Program-made: the position numbers and the translations under genes
The notes under the pieces: model-generated
The model's database searches: none
The model's input: the letters and a program-made list of their open reading frames with translations, nothing else
What the model was told of the DNA's origin: nothing
In this document: piece after piece, positions 1 through 7,223 of the stretch
Layout of the letters: every line of letters begins with the position of its first letter
Numbering within the stretch: the first letter of the stretch is position 1
Source: Oceanibium sediminis
GTDB taxonomy: Bacteria; Pseudomonadota; Alphaproteobacteria; Rhodobacterales; Rhodobacteraceae
NCBI RefSeq assembly: GCF_003265325.1
Contig: NZ_QGNX01000015.1
Span: 1-34,770, forward strand
Length of the DNA stretch: 34,770 nt
Reading direction: 5' to 3'

Positions 1-1
1 C

Positions 2-2230
2 GACCTCCGGGCGCTCGGTCTCTACACGGCGCGGTCGCTGTCCTATGACGGTGTCGAATACGAGATGCTCGAACATGCGCTCAGCCCCGAGCAGCGCGGC
101 ATTTACGATGCCTATGCCGGGGCCTTCGCCATCATTCACAACAACCTGACCGCGGCACTGGAGGCCGCGAACATTTCCGGTGAGAGCGGCACGCTGAACC
201 GCCAGGCGAAATCCGCTGCGCGGTCAGCCTTCGAGAGCGCCAAGCAGCGCTTCTTCGGCCATTTGCTCACCTCGATGAAGACCCCCACGCTGATCACATC
301 CATCGATGCAGATCTGGCTGCGGGTCATGCGGCGGTCATCCAGATCGTCTCGACGGGCGAGGCACTGATGGAACGCCGCCTGTCGGAGATCCCGACCGAG
401 GAGTGGAACGATATCCGCTGTGATATCACGCCCAGGGAATACGTCCTCGATTACCTCGCCCATTCCTTCCCGGTGCAGCTCTACGAGCCTTTCACCGACA
501 GCGAGGGCAATCTTTCCTCCCGTCCCGTGGTGCGCGATGGCCAGCCGGTCGAATGCCGCGAGGCCGTCCGCCGTCGAGACGCGCTGATCGAGAAACTGGC
601 TTCGCTTCCGCCAGTGCCGGGTGCGCTCGACCAGATCGTCCAGCGCTTCGGCACCGATCTCGTGGCCGAGGTCACGGGGCGCTCGCGGCGCATTGTGCGG
701 AAGGGCGAAGGGCATTCGGCACGGCTCGTGGTGGAGAACCGGGCTGGAGCCGCGAACCTCGCGGAAACCCAAGCATTCATGGATGACGAAAAGCGTATCC
801 TGATCTTCTCGGATGCCGGCGGCACCGGGCGCAGCTATCACGCCGATCTCGGGGCCAAGAACCAGCGCCTGCGGGTCCACTACCTCTTGGAACCCGGCTG
901 GAAGGCAGACGCGGCGATTCAGGGCCTCGGACGCACCAACCGCACCAACCAGGCGCAGCCGCCGCTGTTCCGGCCGGTGGCCACCGATGTCAAAGCGGAG
1001 AAGCGGTTCCTGTCGACCATTGCGCGACGTCTCGACACGCTTGGCGCTATAACGCGCGGCCAGCGCCAGACCGGCGGGCAAGGGCTGTTCCGGCCCGAAG
1101 ACAACCTCGAGTCGCCCTACGCCCGCGACGCCCTGCGCCAGCTTTACCGCCGCATCTATCGCGGCGATCTGGCCGGATGTTCGCTCGGGGCTTTCGAGGA
1201 TGCGACCGGGCTCAGCCTGACCGATGACAACGGGCTGAAGGATGACCTGCCGCCGATCACGACCTTCCTCAATCGCCTGCTGGCGCTGACGATCGACATG
1301 CAGGCCGTGCTGTTCGCGGGTTTCGAGGAGCTGCTCGATCAGCGAATTGAGGGCGCCATCGCCGCCGGGGTCTACGACCTCGGACTCGAGACACTCCGTG
1401 CGGAGAGCTTCCGGGTGACCGACGCACGCGATATCTACACCCATCCCGGTTCCGGCGCAGAAACCCAGCTTCTGACCATCGCGGAAAAGCGCCGCAACAC
1501 GCCGACTTCCCTCGCGGATGCGCTCGACTGGCTGGATGACCCGCAGGCGCGGCTTCTGGTGAACAGCCGCTCGGGCCGGGCTGCCGTGCAGGTGCCCGCC
1601 ACCAGCCTGATGCTGGACGATGGCACCATCGAGCCGCGCCTGCGCCTGATCCGCCCGCTTGATGTCAGCACAGTCCCGGCGAGGATCATGGAGGACACCC
1701 ACTGGCTCGAGGCCGACCGCGCAGCCTTCTCCGCCGCTTGGGCTGCGGAACTGGCCGAGGTGCCGGAGTTCTCGGAAACCACGTTGCACATCGTGGCAGG
1801 TCTGCTGCTGCCGATCTGGAAGCAGCTTCCCCAGGATGAAACCCGCGTCTATCGCCTGCAGACCGATGACGGGCAGCGCATCATCGGGCGCCGTGTCTCG
1901 CCGGCTTGGGTCGCGACCACGCTGGCCAAAGACGCGCCCAAGCTCTCGGCGACGCAGGTCCATGCCCTCATTCTGGAGGGAAAGACTGTGGTGCGGCTGG
2001 CCGAAGGGATGGAGTTGCACCGCTCGCGTGTCATGGGCGTCAACCGGATCGAGCTCTCGGGCTTCTTGGAGGCGGCGAAGGACCGGCTCAAGGCCGATGG
2101 CTTCTTTTCTGAGATCATCAGCTGGAAGCTGCGGCTGTTCTGCCCGACCGACGCCGATGGCGTCGCGATATTGGATCGTTTGCTTGCACGTTGTCCTGTC
2201 GCAAGTCTACATGATCGCGGAGGCTGTTGA
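2..2230 (+). CDS. Strawberry-notch-type superfamily 2 helicase, C-terminal part (5' truncated by window edge)
   Basis: The reading frame is open from base 2, so the gene begins upstream and only the last 742 or so codons are present. The product belongs to the strawberry-notch (Sbno) group of SNF2-like helicases. Near residues 260-315 of the visible part there is a C-terminal helicase lobe with FSDAGGTGRSYHAD, followed by AAIQGLGRTNRTNQ, which fits helicase motif VI (QxxGRxxR). The first ATG in frame, at 65, lies inside the conserved region (preceded by DLRALGLYTARSL), so it is not the true start. The Walker A and DEAD-like motifs must lie upstream. The next gene starts 3 bp downstream, suggesting co-transcription with the toprim gene. 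Such helicases are common on alphaproteobacterial plasmids and integrative elements, where a role in DNA transfer or replication is assumed rather than proven. Confidence 0.85.
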   Translation, partial: DLRALGLYTARSLSYDGVEYEMLEHALSPEQRGIYDAYAGAFAIIHNNLTAALEAANISGESGTLNRQAKSAARSAFESAKQRFFGHLLTSMKTPTLITSIDADLAAGHAAVIQIVSTGEALMERRLSEIPTEEWNDIRCDITPREYVLDYLAHSFPVQLYEPFTDSEGNLSSRPVVRDGQPVECREAVRRRDALIEKLASLPPVPGALDQIVQRFGTDLVAEVTGRSRRIVRKGEGHSARLVVENRAGAANLAETQAFMDDEKRILIFSDAGGTGRSYHADLGAKNQRLRVHYLLEPGWKADAAIQGLGRTNRTNQAQPPLFRPVATDVKAEKRFLSTIARRLDTLGAITRGQRQTGGQGLFRPEDNLESPYARDALRQLYRRIYRGDLAGCSLGAFEDATGLSLTDDNGLKDDLPPITTFLNRLLALTIDMQAVLFAGFEELLDQRIEGAIAAGVYDLGLETLRAESFRVTDARDIYTHPGSGAETQLLTIAEKRRNTPTSLADALDWLDDPQARLLVNSRSGRAAVQVPATSLMLDDGTIEPRLRLIRPLDVSTVPARIMEDTHWLEADRAAFSAAWAAELAEVPEFSETTLHIVAGLLLPIWKQLPQDETRVYRLQTDDGQRIIGRRVSPAWVATTLAKDAPKLSATQVHALILEGKTVVRLAEGMELHRSRVMGVNRIELSGFLEAAKDRLKADGFFSEIISWKLRLFCPTDADGVAILDRLLARCPVASLHDRGGC

Positions 2231-2233
2231 CCC

Positions 2234-3265
2234 ATGTATTCCGAAACCGAAGACCTCGTGCGCGATCTGGCTGAAAATGCCGAAGGCGTCTGTCGTGCCT
2301 ACTTGTCCAAGGGGAGGCGGGAAGGATCCTACTGGATCGTCGGCGACCTGCAGAACAATCCCGGCCGGTCGCTCTTCGTGCGGCTGACGGGGCCGGCATC
2401 AGGTGCGGGAGCTGCCGGGAAATTCACCGACGGCGCGACCGGCGAGCACGGCGATCTCCTCGACATCATCCGCGCCCGGACGGGGATCACGCGCTTCCCC
2501 GATCTTCTCGCCGAGGCCCGAGCGCATCTTGGCCGTCCGCAGCCGGTTCTCCTTGAAGCGACCGGTCCAAGGAAGACCAAGAGCCCGGGTGGGACACCAG
2601 CGGCCGCGTCGCGTTTGTTCGCGGCCTCGAACCCGATCACAGGCACGCTTGCCGAGACCTACCTCCGTTCCCGGGGCATTACCCAATTTGGCGCGAACGG
2701 TGCCTTACGCTTCCACCCGAAGTGCTGGCATCGGGAAGAGGGGCAGACCAAGAGCATCCCCAGACCGGCGATGATCGCCGCGGTCACCGATGGGGCAGGG
2801 GCCGTGCAGGGCGTGCATCGCACCTGGCTGGCGCCTGACGGACAGGGGAAGGCGGCAGTGAATCCACAGCGTCGGGCTATGGGTCACCTCCTCGGCAATG
2901 CCGTCAGGCTTACCCCGCAGGATGACATCCTCGTCGTCGGCGAGGGCATCGAGACCATGCTGTCCCTGTGCGAGGCAATCCCGGGTCTGCCCGTCTGGGC
3001 GGCGCTCTCGTCCGGTCACCTCGGAGCCGTCCTGCTGCCGGAGGGGCTGCAGCGCATCTACATCGCGATCGATCGCGATCCGGCTGGATGCCAAGCGGCG
3101 GAGAGGTTAAGCGCCAGAGCCTCCAAGGTCGGGGTGCCCGTGCGGGTGCTGGAACCGCGGCTCGGGGATTTCAACGATGATCTTCGGGCGGACGGCAAGG
3201 ACGCGCTGCGCCAGCATCTGGCAGGTCAGATCGGGCCAGAGGATCGGCATCGCCTGCCCAGCTGA
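2234..3265 (+). CDS. Toprim domain-containing primase-like protein
   Basis: This 343-aa protein has a C-terminal Toprim domain at about residues 230-330. The two diagnostic motifs are visible: the acidic VGEGIETMLS, with the catalytic-type Glu, and the DxD-like IAIDRDPAG. The middle part (about 135-225) matches the region that precedes Toprim in plasmid DUF7146/primase-like proteins (SRGI, ALRFHPKCWH, GVHRTWL). No zinc finger is evident at the N terminus, so a complete DnaG-type primase is unlikely. Toprim domains act in primases, topoisomerases and nucleases, and here priming of transferred or replicating DNA is the usual guess. It starts 3 bp after the helicase stop codon, so the two are probably translated from one message. 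The last residues are not conserved-looking. Confidence 0.85.
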   Translation: MYSETEDLVRDLAENAEGVCRAYLSKGRREGSYWIVGDLQNNPGRSLFVRLTGPASGAGAAGKFTDGATGEHGDLLDIIRARTGITRFPDLLAEARAHLGRPQPVLLEATGPRKTKSPGGTPAAASRLFAASNPITGTLAETYLRSRGITQFGANGALRFHPKCWHREEGQTKSIPRPAMIAAVTDGAGAVQGVHRTWLAPDGQGKAAVNPQRRAMGHLLGNAVRLTPQDDILVVGEGIETMLSLCEAIPGLPVWAALSSGHLGAVLLPEGLQRIYIAIDRDPAGCQAAERLSARASKVGVPVRVLEPRLGDFNDDLRADGKDALRQHLAGQIGPEDRHRLPS

Positions 3266-3429
3266 GCTGTATCGCACAGGGGGGGTCTGGGAGTGCGGGG
3301 CAGGGGGCTGCATCCCAGTCGTGGCTCTGGATCGTCGTCCTCATCCCATCCCGGGCATTGCGCATCCACCCGTCAGCCCTGCGCGGCCTTCAAGAGATGG
3401 GCAGGCCGTCAAAGAGGTTGCCCCAGCAA

Positions 3430-3557
3430 GGTCGGAAGGGAACCTATTTCCGCCGGCGGCAAAGCCGCCTTTGCATCGCGAGACAAATAGCTTCCCTTCC
3501 GACCTCCTCCACTCTGTTCCGGCCCCGGTGAAGCCGGGGTGAAGGGGCAACCGCCCC
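3430..3557 (+). other. Structured leader: nested inverted repeats upstream of the DUF2493 gene
   Basis: The 366-bp gap 3266-3631 has no convincing gene but contains strong secondary structure. Bases 3430-3449 and 3485-3504 form a 20-bp inverted repeat with 18 matching positions (GGTCGGAAGGGAA arm). Its loop holds a second hairpin, GGCGGC-AAA-GCCGCC, at 3455-3469. Two further hairpins follow: CCCCGG-TGAAG-CCGGGG at 3523-3539 and GGGGC-AACC-GCCCC at 3544-3557. The 3' end is 74 bp before the ATG at 3632. It could be a cis-regulatory leader, an attenuator, a small RNA, or a protein-binding or replication site; the sequence alone does not decide. Confidence 0.6.
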
Positions 3558-3631
3558 GACGGCTCGGGTCTGCCCATGAAGGCCGCGCGGGATGACGTGC
3601 GGACACGGCAAAACCCGGAGGCAAGAAACAA

Positions 3632-4564
3632 ATGACGATCCAGACCCACGACGACGCGTATGAACCCGCCCATAGCGCATCCCAGACCGCCCATGCGCTC
3701 GACGAGCTGCAGCTCTATGGCTACCGCCCATTCGACGAGCCCGATCCGCGCCCGATGCCCGATGGGCAGCGCCTCGCGGTCGCCGTCGCCGACATCTTCG
3801 ACGCCCTCGTCGCGACCCTCGAAGACACCCGCATGGAACCCGACCTCGAAGAGGTGCTCTGGGGCCAGGTCAACCTCTTCCACCGCGCCACGGCCCGGAT
3901 CGAGCGGACGCTCGATGAGAACGAACAGGCGCAGCGCCGCCTCCAGCGCGAGCAGGATGGCTCCGAAGTGAAGTCCGTCGAACTCGAGCGCCTGACGGCC
4001 GAAGGCCTGACCCTCGTCGAACGGCGCAACTGCATGGATATGATGCGCGATCACGCTGCCTCCGAATTTGTCCAGCACACGGGATCAACCTGGCGCCCCC
4101 GCACCGGATCGATGGTGAACCGCCAGCACATGACCGCCGCGCTGATCGACAGCCGCGATTTCCTGGCCGCCAAGCGCCGCGCAGAGACCGAGGTGATGCT
4201 TCCCGCCGGCCCCAAGGTCGCCCTCACCGGCGGGACCGATTTCAACGATCATCGCCTGATCTGGGGCAAGCTCGACCAGGTCAGAACCAAGTATCCCGAC
4301 ATGGTCCTCCTGCACGGTGGCAGCCCGAAGGGCGCAGAGCTCATCGCCGCCAAATGGGCCGAGGCTCGCAGCGTGACGCAGGTGGCCTTCAAGCCCGACT
4401 GGACCAAGCACGCCAAGGCCGCGCCCTTCAAGCGCAACGACGCGATGCTGGATGTGCTCCCGGTCGGGGTCCTTGTCTTCCCCGGAACCGGTATCCAGGA
4501 AAACCTCGCCGACAAGGCCAAGAAGCTCGGCATCCCGGTCATGAAGTTTGAGAAGGGGGCGTGA
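3632..4564 (+). CDS. DUF2493 (SLOG-like) domain protein
   Basis: This is a 310-aa protein. The C-terminal 120 residues form the DUF2493 domain, a YspA/YpsA-related Rossmann-like SLOG fold: KVALTGGTDFNDHRLIW, then MVLLHGGSPKGAELIAAKWA, then the VFPGTG turn. SLOG families bind nucleotides or nucleotide-derived ligands, but no substrate is known for this plasmid group. The N-terminal half is acidic and helical, with a likely coiled coil around residues 90-135. The start at 3632 is supported by a GGAGG Shine-Dalgarno sequence 13 bp upstream. The gene is separated from the toprim gene by the structured leader and so may have its own control. Linkage with a strawberry-notch helicase and a toprim protein is typical of alphaproteobacterial conjugative elements. 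Confidence 0.85.
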   Translation: MTIQTHDDAYEPAHSASQTAHALDELQLYGYRPFDEPDPRPMPDGQRLAVAVADIFDALVATLEDTRMEPDLEEVLWGQVNLFHRATARIERTLDENEQAQRRLQREQDGSEVKSVELERLTAEGLTLVERRNCMDMMRDHAASEFVQHTGSTWRPRTGSMVNRQHMTAALIDSRDFLAAKRRAETEVMLPAGPKVALTGGTDFNDHRLIWGKLDQVRTKYPDMVLLHGGSPKGAELIAAKWAEARSVTQVAFKPDWTKHAKAAPFKRNDAMLDVLPVGVLVFPGTGIQENLADKAKKLGIPVMKFEKGA

Positions 4565-4648
4565 GCCCCCTCTTTCTTCTCGGGAAAGAACATTGTGGAA
4601 ACACGGACATACACTTGATATTGTTGCCGCAGACAAGGTGACCGCAAA

Positions 4649-4933
4649 ATGTTCGATGAATTGCAGCAAATGGAGGTGTTTCCGACGGCAGTCGATCTCA
4701 AGCGGATCGACCCGTCTCTCAACATGCGGCGGTTTTACAGGATGAGCGTTCAGCCCGATCTCTTCGGCGGCGTGAGCCTGGTGCGGGAATGGGGTCGAAT
4801 CGGCTACCGTGGCCAGATGCTGGTCGAGCAACACGATGACGAGGGCAGGGCGGTGAACGCGCTGATGAAGCTGTCGGCGACGAAGAAGCGGCGAGGGTAT
4901 CGGTTGCTTGAGGGACCGCACACCAAGGATTGA
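4649..4933 (+). CDS. Stand-alone WGR domain protein
   Basis: This 94-aa protein consists of little more than a WGR domain. Residues 27-80 contain MRRFYRMSVQPDLFGG, then LVREWGRIGYRGQ with the eponymous W-G-R, and a lysine/arginine-rich end. WGR domains bind nucleic acids in eukaryotic PARPs and in several bacterial regulators, but the function of stand-alone bacterial copies is not established. ATG 4649 is preferred because AAGGTG lies 8 bp upstream; an internal ATG at 4670 has no such site. A weak promoter-like pair (TTGTGG, 17 bp, TGATAT) lies just upstream at about 4592-4620. The next operon's promoter overlaps the end of this gene, suggesting separate transcription. Confidence 0.75.
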   Translation: MFDELQQMEVFPTAVDLKRIDPSLNMRRFYRMSVQPDLFGGVSLVREWGRIGYRGQMLVEQHDDEGRAVNALMKLSATKKRRGYRLLEGPHTKD

Positions 4934-4958
4934 CGTTCCGTAACGGTTTCACTATATT
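4930..4958 (+). promoter_or_regulatory. Sigma-70-type promoter of the RES/Qat operon
   Basis: A TTGACG -35 element (4930-4935) and a TATATT -10 element (4953-4958) are separated by exactly 17 bp. Transcription would start near 4965, giving a leader of about 24 nt before the ATG at 4989. The -35 hexamer overlaps the stop codon of the WGR gene. It is the best promoter-like sequence in the left half of the window. Confidence 0.65.
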
Positions 4959-4970
4959 AATCTATGAAAC
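4946..4970. promoter_or_regulatory. Inverted repeat spanning the -10 element (candidate antitoxin operator)
   Basis: GTTTCA (4946-4951) and TGAAAC (4965-4970) form a perfect 6-bp inverted repeat with a 13-bp AT-rich spacer that contains the -10 hexamer. A dimeric repressor bound here would block RNA polymerase. The Xre-like antitoxin encoded two genes downstream is the obvious candidate, since such antitoxins usually autoregulate; this is inference. Confidence 0.45.
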
Positions 4971-4988
4971 TGATATGGAACAAGCGCC

Positions 4989-6323
4989 ATGACCAAGGTT
5001 GTCGTCCCATTTCCGAAAGGCCAGCGTCTGCGTTCGCCGTTGGCGCAGTTCTTCCGTGTTGGAGACTCTCACAACAAGTTTGCCGAGATGTTTGCGTCCG
5101 GAGGTCTGCCGGCTTCGCGAGTTGTCTTCGATGCCGGACGCCTCAATCGACAGACCGCTCTCGCAAAAGAGCTGAAAGCAGAGGGTGTGGAGATCACGAT
5201 CGACACTGGAGCGGCCGAGCTCTCGAGCCCGGCGCGACATGGGACGTTTGTACGCAATTCGGCTTGGTTGACTAAAGTCCCGATGTCGCCTTTGGGTCCG
5301 GACGATTTCACCACGGAGATCATTGAGCGCATCGCAGAAATGGCGGTTGCGGTCGGCGCGGATCGTGTGCTTGCCCCGAGTCATTTCTTGGGCGATCCCC
5401 GATTCGACGGCTGGCTCAAGGTGGACGCTGCCTCTTGCTCGGCTCTTCGAGCGGCGCTTGATCGCTTGGGCGGAGGCCGAATCCGGATCGACTATCCGGT
5501 AATACAAAGCGTCCAAGGATTGGTGGATGCAACTTCGCGGAAGGCACTAGCGGAAACACTTTCCATACTGCCGGTCGATGCTATCTGGATGCGCCTTTCC
5601 GGCCTAGGGAAAGAACCCGGCCCGCAAAAGGTTCGTTCATTGATCCGGATGCTCAGCGGTTTTCACAATATCGGGAAGCCCGTGATCCTCGACTACTGCT
5701 CTGGTTTGAACTCTGAGGCTACAGAAGCGTTTGGCGTCGCTTCTGGGTCCGCGAGCGGGATACTCGAGTTGGATCAGTTCAACGCTCGGGATTGGCACAA
5801 GACGCCGGAAGAGCCAGATCCTGATGCAAGATTTGCTCGGCCGCGCATTGTGCAGGTTCCGGGTCTTGGCAGGGGTTTCTATGCCAACGAGTTCGAATTG
5901 CTTGCCAAGTCTCGCGGCGGGCGGAAGCTGCTTCTGCAAAGCGAGTTTGTAACCGTTTCCAGCGTTGAAGAAATGGTAAGAACTCGAAAGCAGGTTCAGG
6001 CTCTTCATTTGGTGCGCTCGCAAGAAGCGCTTCAGTCCGTACCGGATCTCAACCGAGCGGGGCATTTCCTGTCAAAGACGATGGCGGATGCCGAGCGTCG
6101 CGCAAAAGATGTCAGCTTCCTTAAGCCCACTGAGGCTCAAGCTCAGGCGGCGGGCATCGACCTGGCGAGTTTGCTCAAGCGGACTAGGGCGCATGCAGAA
6201 ACGATGGGCAAGGTTGCAGACGCGCTTGAAAAGCTCCATGAGGAGCGCGGAATGGAGTCCCCGCGTGTTCGGGCTTGCGACTTCAATGTCGATACGGCCC
6301 TGCGGCGCGGTGATCAGAGGTAA
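4989..6323 (+). CDS. Unrecognised 444-aa protein, first gene of the RES/Qat operon
   Basis: I do not recognise this family. The first 320 residues alternate hydrophobic strands and helices (for example VVFDAG, VEITIDTG, IRIDYPVIQS, VDAIWMRLSGLG, KPVILDYCSGLN), which suggests an alpha/beta barrel-like enzyme. A distant resemblance to TIM-barrel tRNA-guanine transglycosylase-type proteins is possible, but no diagnostic motif was found. The last 120 residues are charged and helical. No signal peptide or membrane segment is seen, so it is probably cytoplasmic. ATG 4989 has GGAAC about 8 bp upstream. The stop is 3 bp before the Xre antitoxin gene, so it is almost certainly co-transcribed with the RES module and Qat. 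It could be an additional sensor or effector, or a third component of the toxin-antitoxin pair. Confidence 0.6.
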   Translation: MTKVVVPFPKGQRLRSPLAQFFRVGDSHNKFAEMFASGGLPASRVVFDAGRLNRQTALAKELKAEGVEITIDTGAAELSSPARHGTFVRNSAWLTKVPMSPLGPDDFTTEIIERIAEMAVAVGADRVLAPSHFLGDPRFDGWLKVDAASCSALRAALDRLGGGRIRIDYPVIQSVQGLVDATSRKALAETLSILPVDAIWMRLSGLGKEPGPQKVRSLIRMLSGFHNIGKPVILDYCSGLNSEATEAFGVASGSASGILELDQFNARDWHKTPEEPDPDARFARPRIVQVPGLGRGFYANEFELLAKSRGGRKLLLQSEFVTVSSVEEMVRTRKQVQALHLVRSQEALQSVPDLNRAGHFLSKTMADAERRAKDVSFLKPTEAQAQAAGIDLASLLKRTRAHAETMGKVADALEKLHEERGMESPRVRACDFNVDTALRRGDQR

Positions 6324-6326
6324 GAA

Positions 6327-6665
6327 ATGCAAAGTGCAGTGTCACGCTACATCGGCGAACTTGCCGACATCGGGGGTCTGAAAGGAACCGATATCGCAAA
6401 TATCACGGATGTCTCCAAGGCGACGGTATCGCGTTGGAAGGCTGGTGATATCAAGCCGCAACCAAAGAACGAATTGATTCTGTCCGACCTCTATTACATC
6501 GTCGGTCGTCTCAATGAATATTACACGCCGGACGAGGTTCGTGCCTGGCTCTATGCGAGGCACCCACAACTCGGAGGTGAGCGTGCTATGGACCTCATTC
6601 ACAATGATCGCTCGCTCGAAGTACTGGCCGTCATCGATCGGCTGGACAATGATGTCTATGTGTAG
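6327..6665 (+). CDS. Xre/MbcA/ParS-type antitoxin of the RES toxin
   Basis: This 112-aa protein has an N-terminal helix-turn-helix (TDIANITDVSKATVSRWKAGD, about residues 21-41, a spaced HTH core). Its C-terminal toxin-binding domain is of the Xre/MbcA/ParS (DUF2384) type and ends in ERAMDLIHNDRSLEVLAVID, the characteristic signature of that domain. In RES-Xre systems this protein neutralises the RES toxin and represses its own promoter. It begins 3 bp after the preceding gene, behind an AGAGGTAAG ribosome-binding site, and ends 9 bp before the RES gene. Antitoxin-first order is usual for this family. The likely operator is the inverted repeat over the -10 element at 4946-4970. Confidence 0.88.
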   Translation: MQSAVSRYIGELADIGGLKGTDIANITDVSKATVSRWKAGDIKPQPKNELILSDLYYIVGRLNEYYTPDEVRAWLYARHPQLGGERAMDLIHNDRSLEVLAVIDRLDNDVYV

Positions 6666-6674
6666 GTCCAATGA

Positions 6675-7223
6675 ATGGTTAAAGCTCGACGCGACAACCG
6701 GCTGATTGACGCGATTGAGGCGATCGATCCCGTCGTTTTCGAAGGGAACGTTTGGCGGCTGGTGCGCGACGGGCGCGATCCGCTGATCTGCAGCGCGTCC
6801 GGTGGTCGGTGGGACGACGGGACGTTCGATGTGCTCTATACATCCTTGGCTCGATCAGGTGCTCTGGAAGAGATGCGATTTCATCTGATGCGCGGCCAAC
6901 CGGTGATGCCGAGCAAGGTAAAGTATCGCATGTTTGAAATTGAACTTTCGCTTGGGCGTGCGCTTCAGTTTCTGGATCTGGAAGCGCTTTCCAGGGTCGG
7001 GCTGAACACGGAAACGTTCGGTCGTCTCTCCTATGAGCAAAAGAACGACGAGTATCCCCGTACCCAGGAAATTGGGGAAGTCGCACACTTTCTAGACTTC
7101 GATGGCCTAATTGTCCCGTCCGCGCGATCTGACGCAAGGAATGCAATCATCTTCTGCGACAAGGTAAAATCACTGCCCGAGTCCACTTTAGAAGATCATG
7201 GCGTCGTGGACTGGGCGAAATGA
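6675..7223 (+). CDS. RES-domain toxin (NAD+ phosphorylase family)
   Basis: This 182-aa RES-family protein carries the conserved core GGRWDDGTFDVLYTSLARSG followed by ALEEM. The Arg, Tyr and Glu that give or support the family's active site are in place (about residues 42, 55 and 64). Characterised RES toxins cleave NAD+ with phosphate, depleting NAD and arresting growth. It follows its antitoxin by 9 bp. Its TGA stop overlaps the ATG of qatA (ATGA), so toxin and Qat ATPase are translationally coupled, which is unusual for a self-standing toxin-antitoxin pair. An ATG four bases upstream (6671) is out of frame and not used. The toxin may act as an abortive-infection effector released when phage disturbs the antitoxin or Qat complex; that link is inference. 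Confidence 0.85.
   Translation: MVKARRDNRLIDAIEAIDPVVFEGNVWRLVRDGRDPLICSASGGRWDDGTFDVLYTSLARSGALEEMRFHLMRGQPVMPSKVKYRMFEIELSLGRALQFLDLEALSRVGLNTETFGRLSYEQKNDEYPRTQEIGEVAHFLDFDGLIVPSARSDARNAIIFCDKVKSLPESTLEDHGVVDWAK

Noticed and set aside
224-2020. 598-aa open frame on the minus strand
   Set aside because: It lies wholly opposite the strawberry-notch helicase, whose motifs are clear. Its translation is low in conserved pattern, as expected of the antisense frame of a GC-rich gene.
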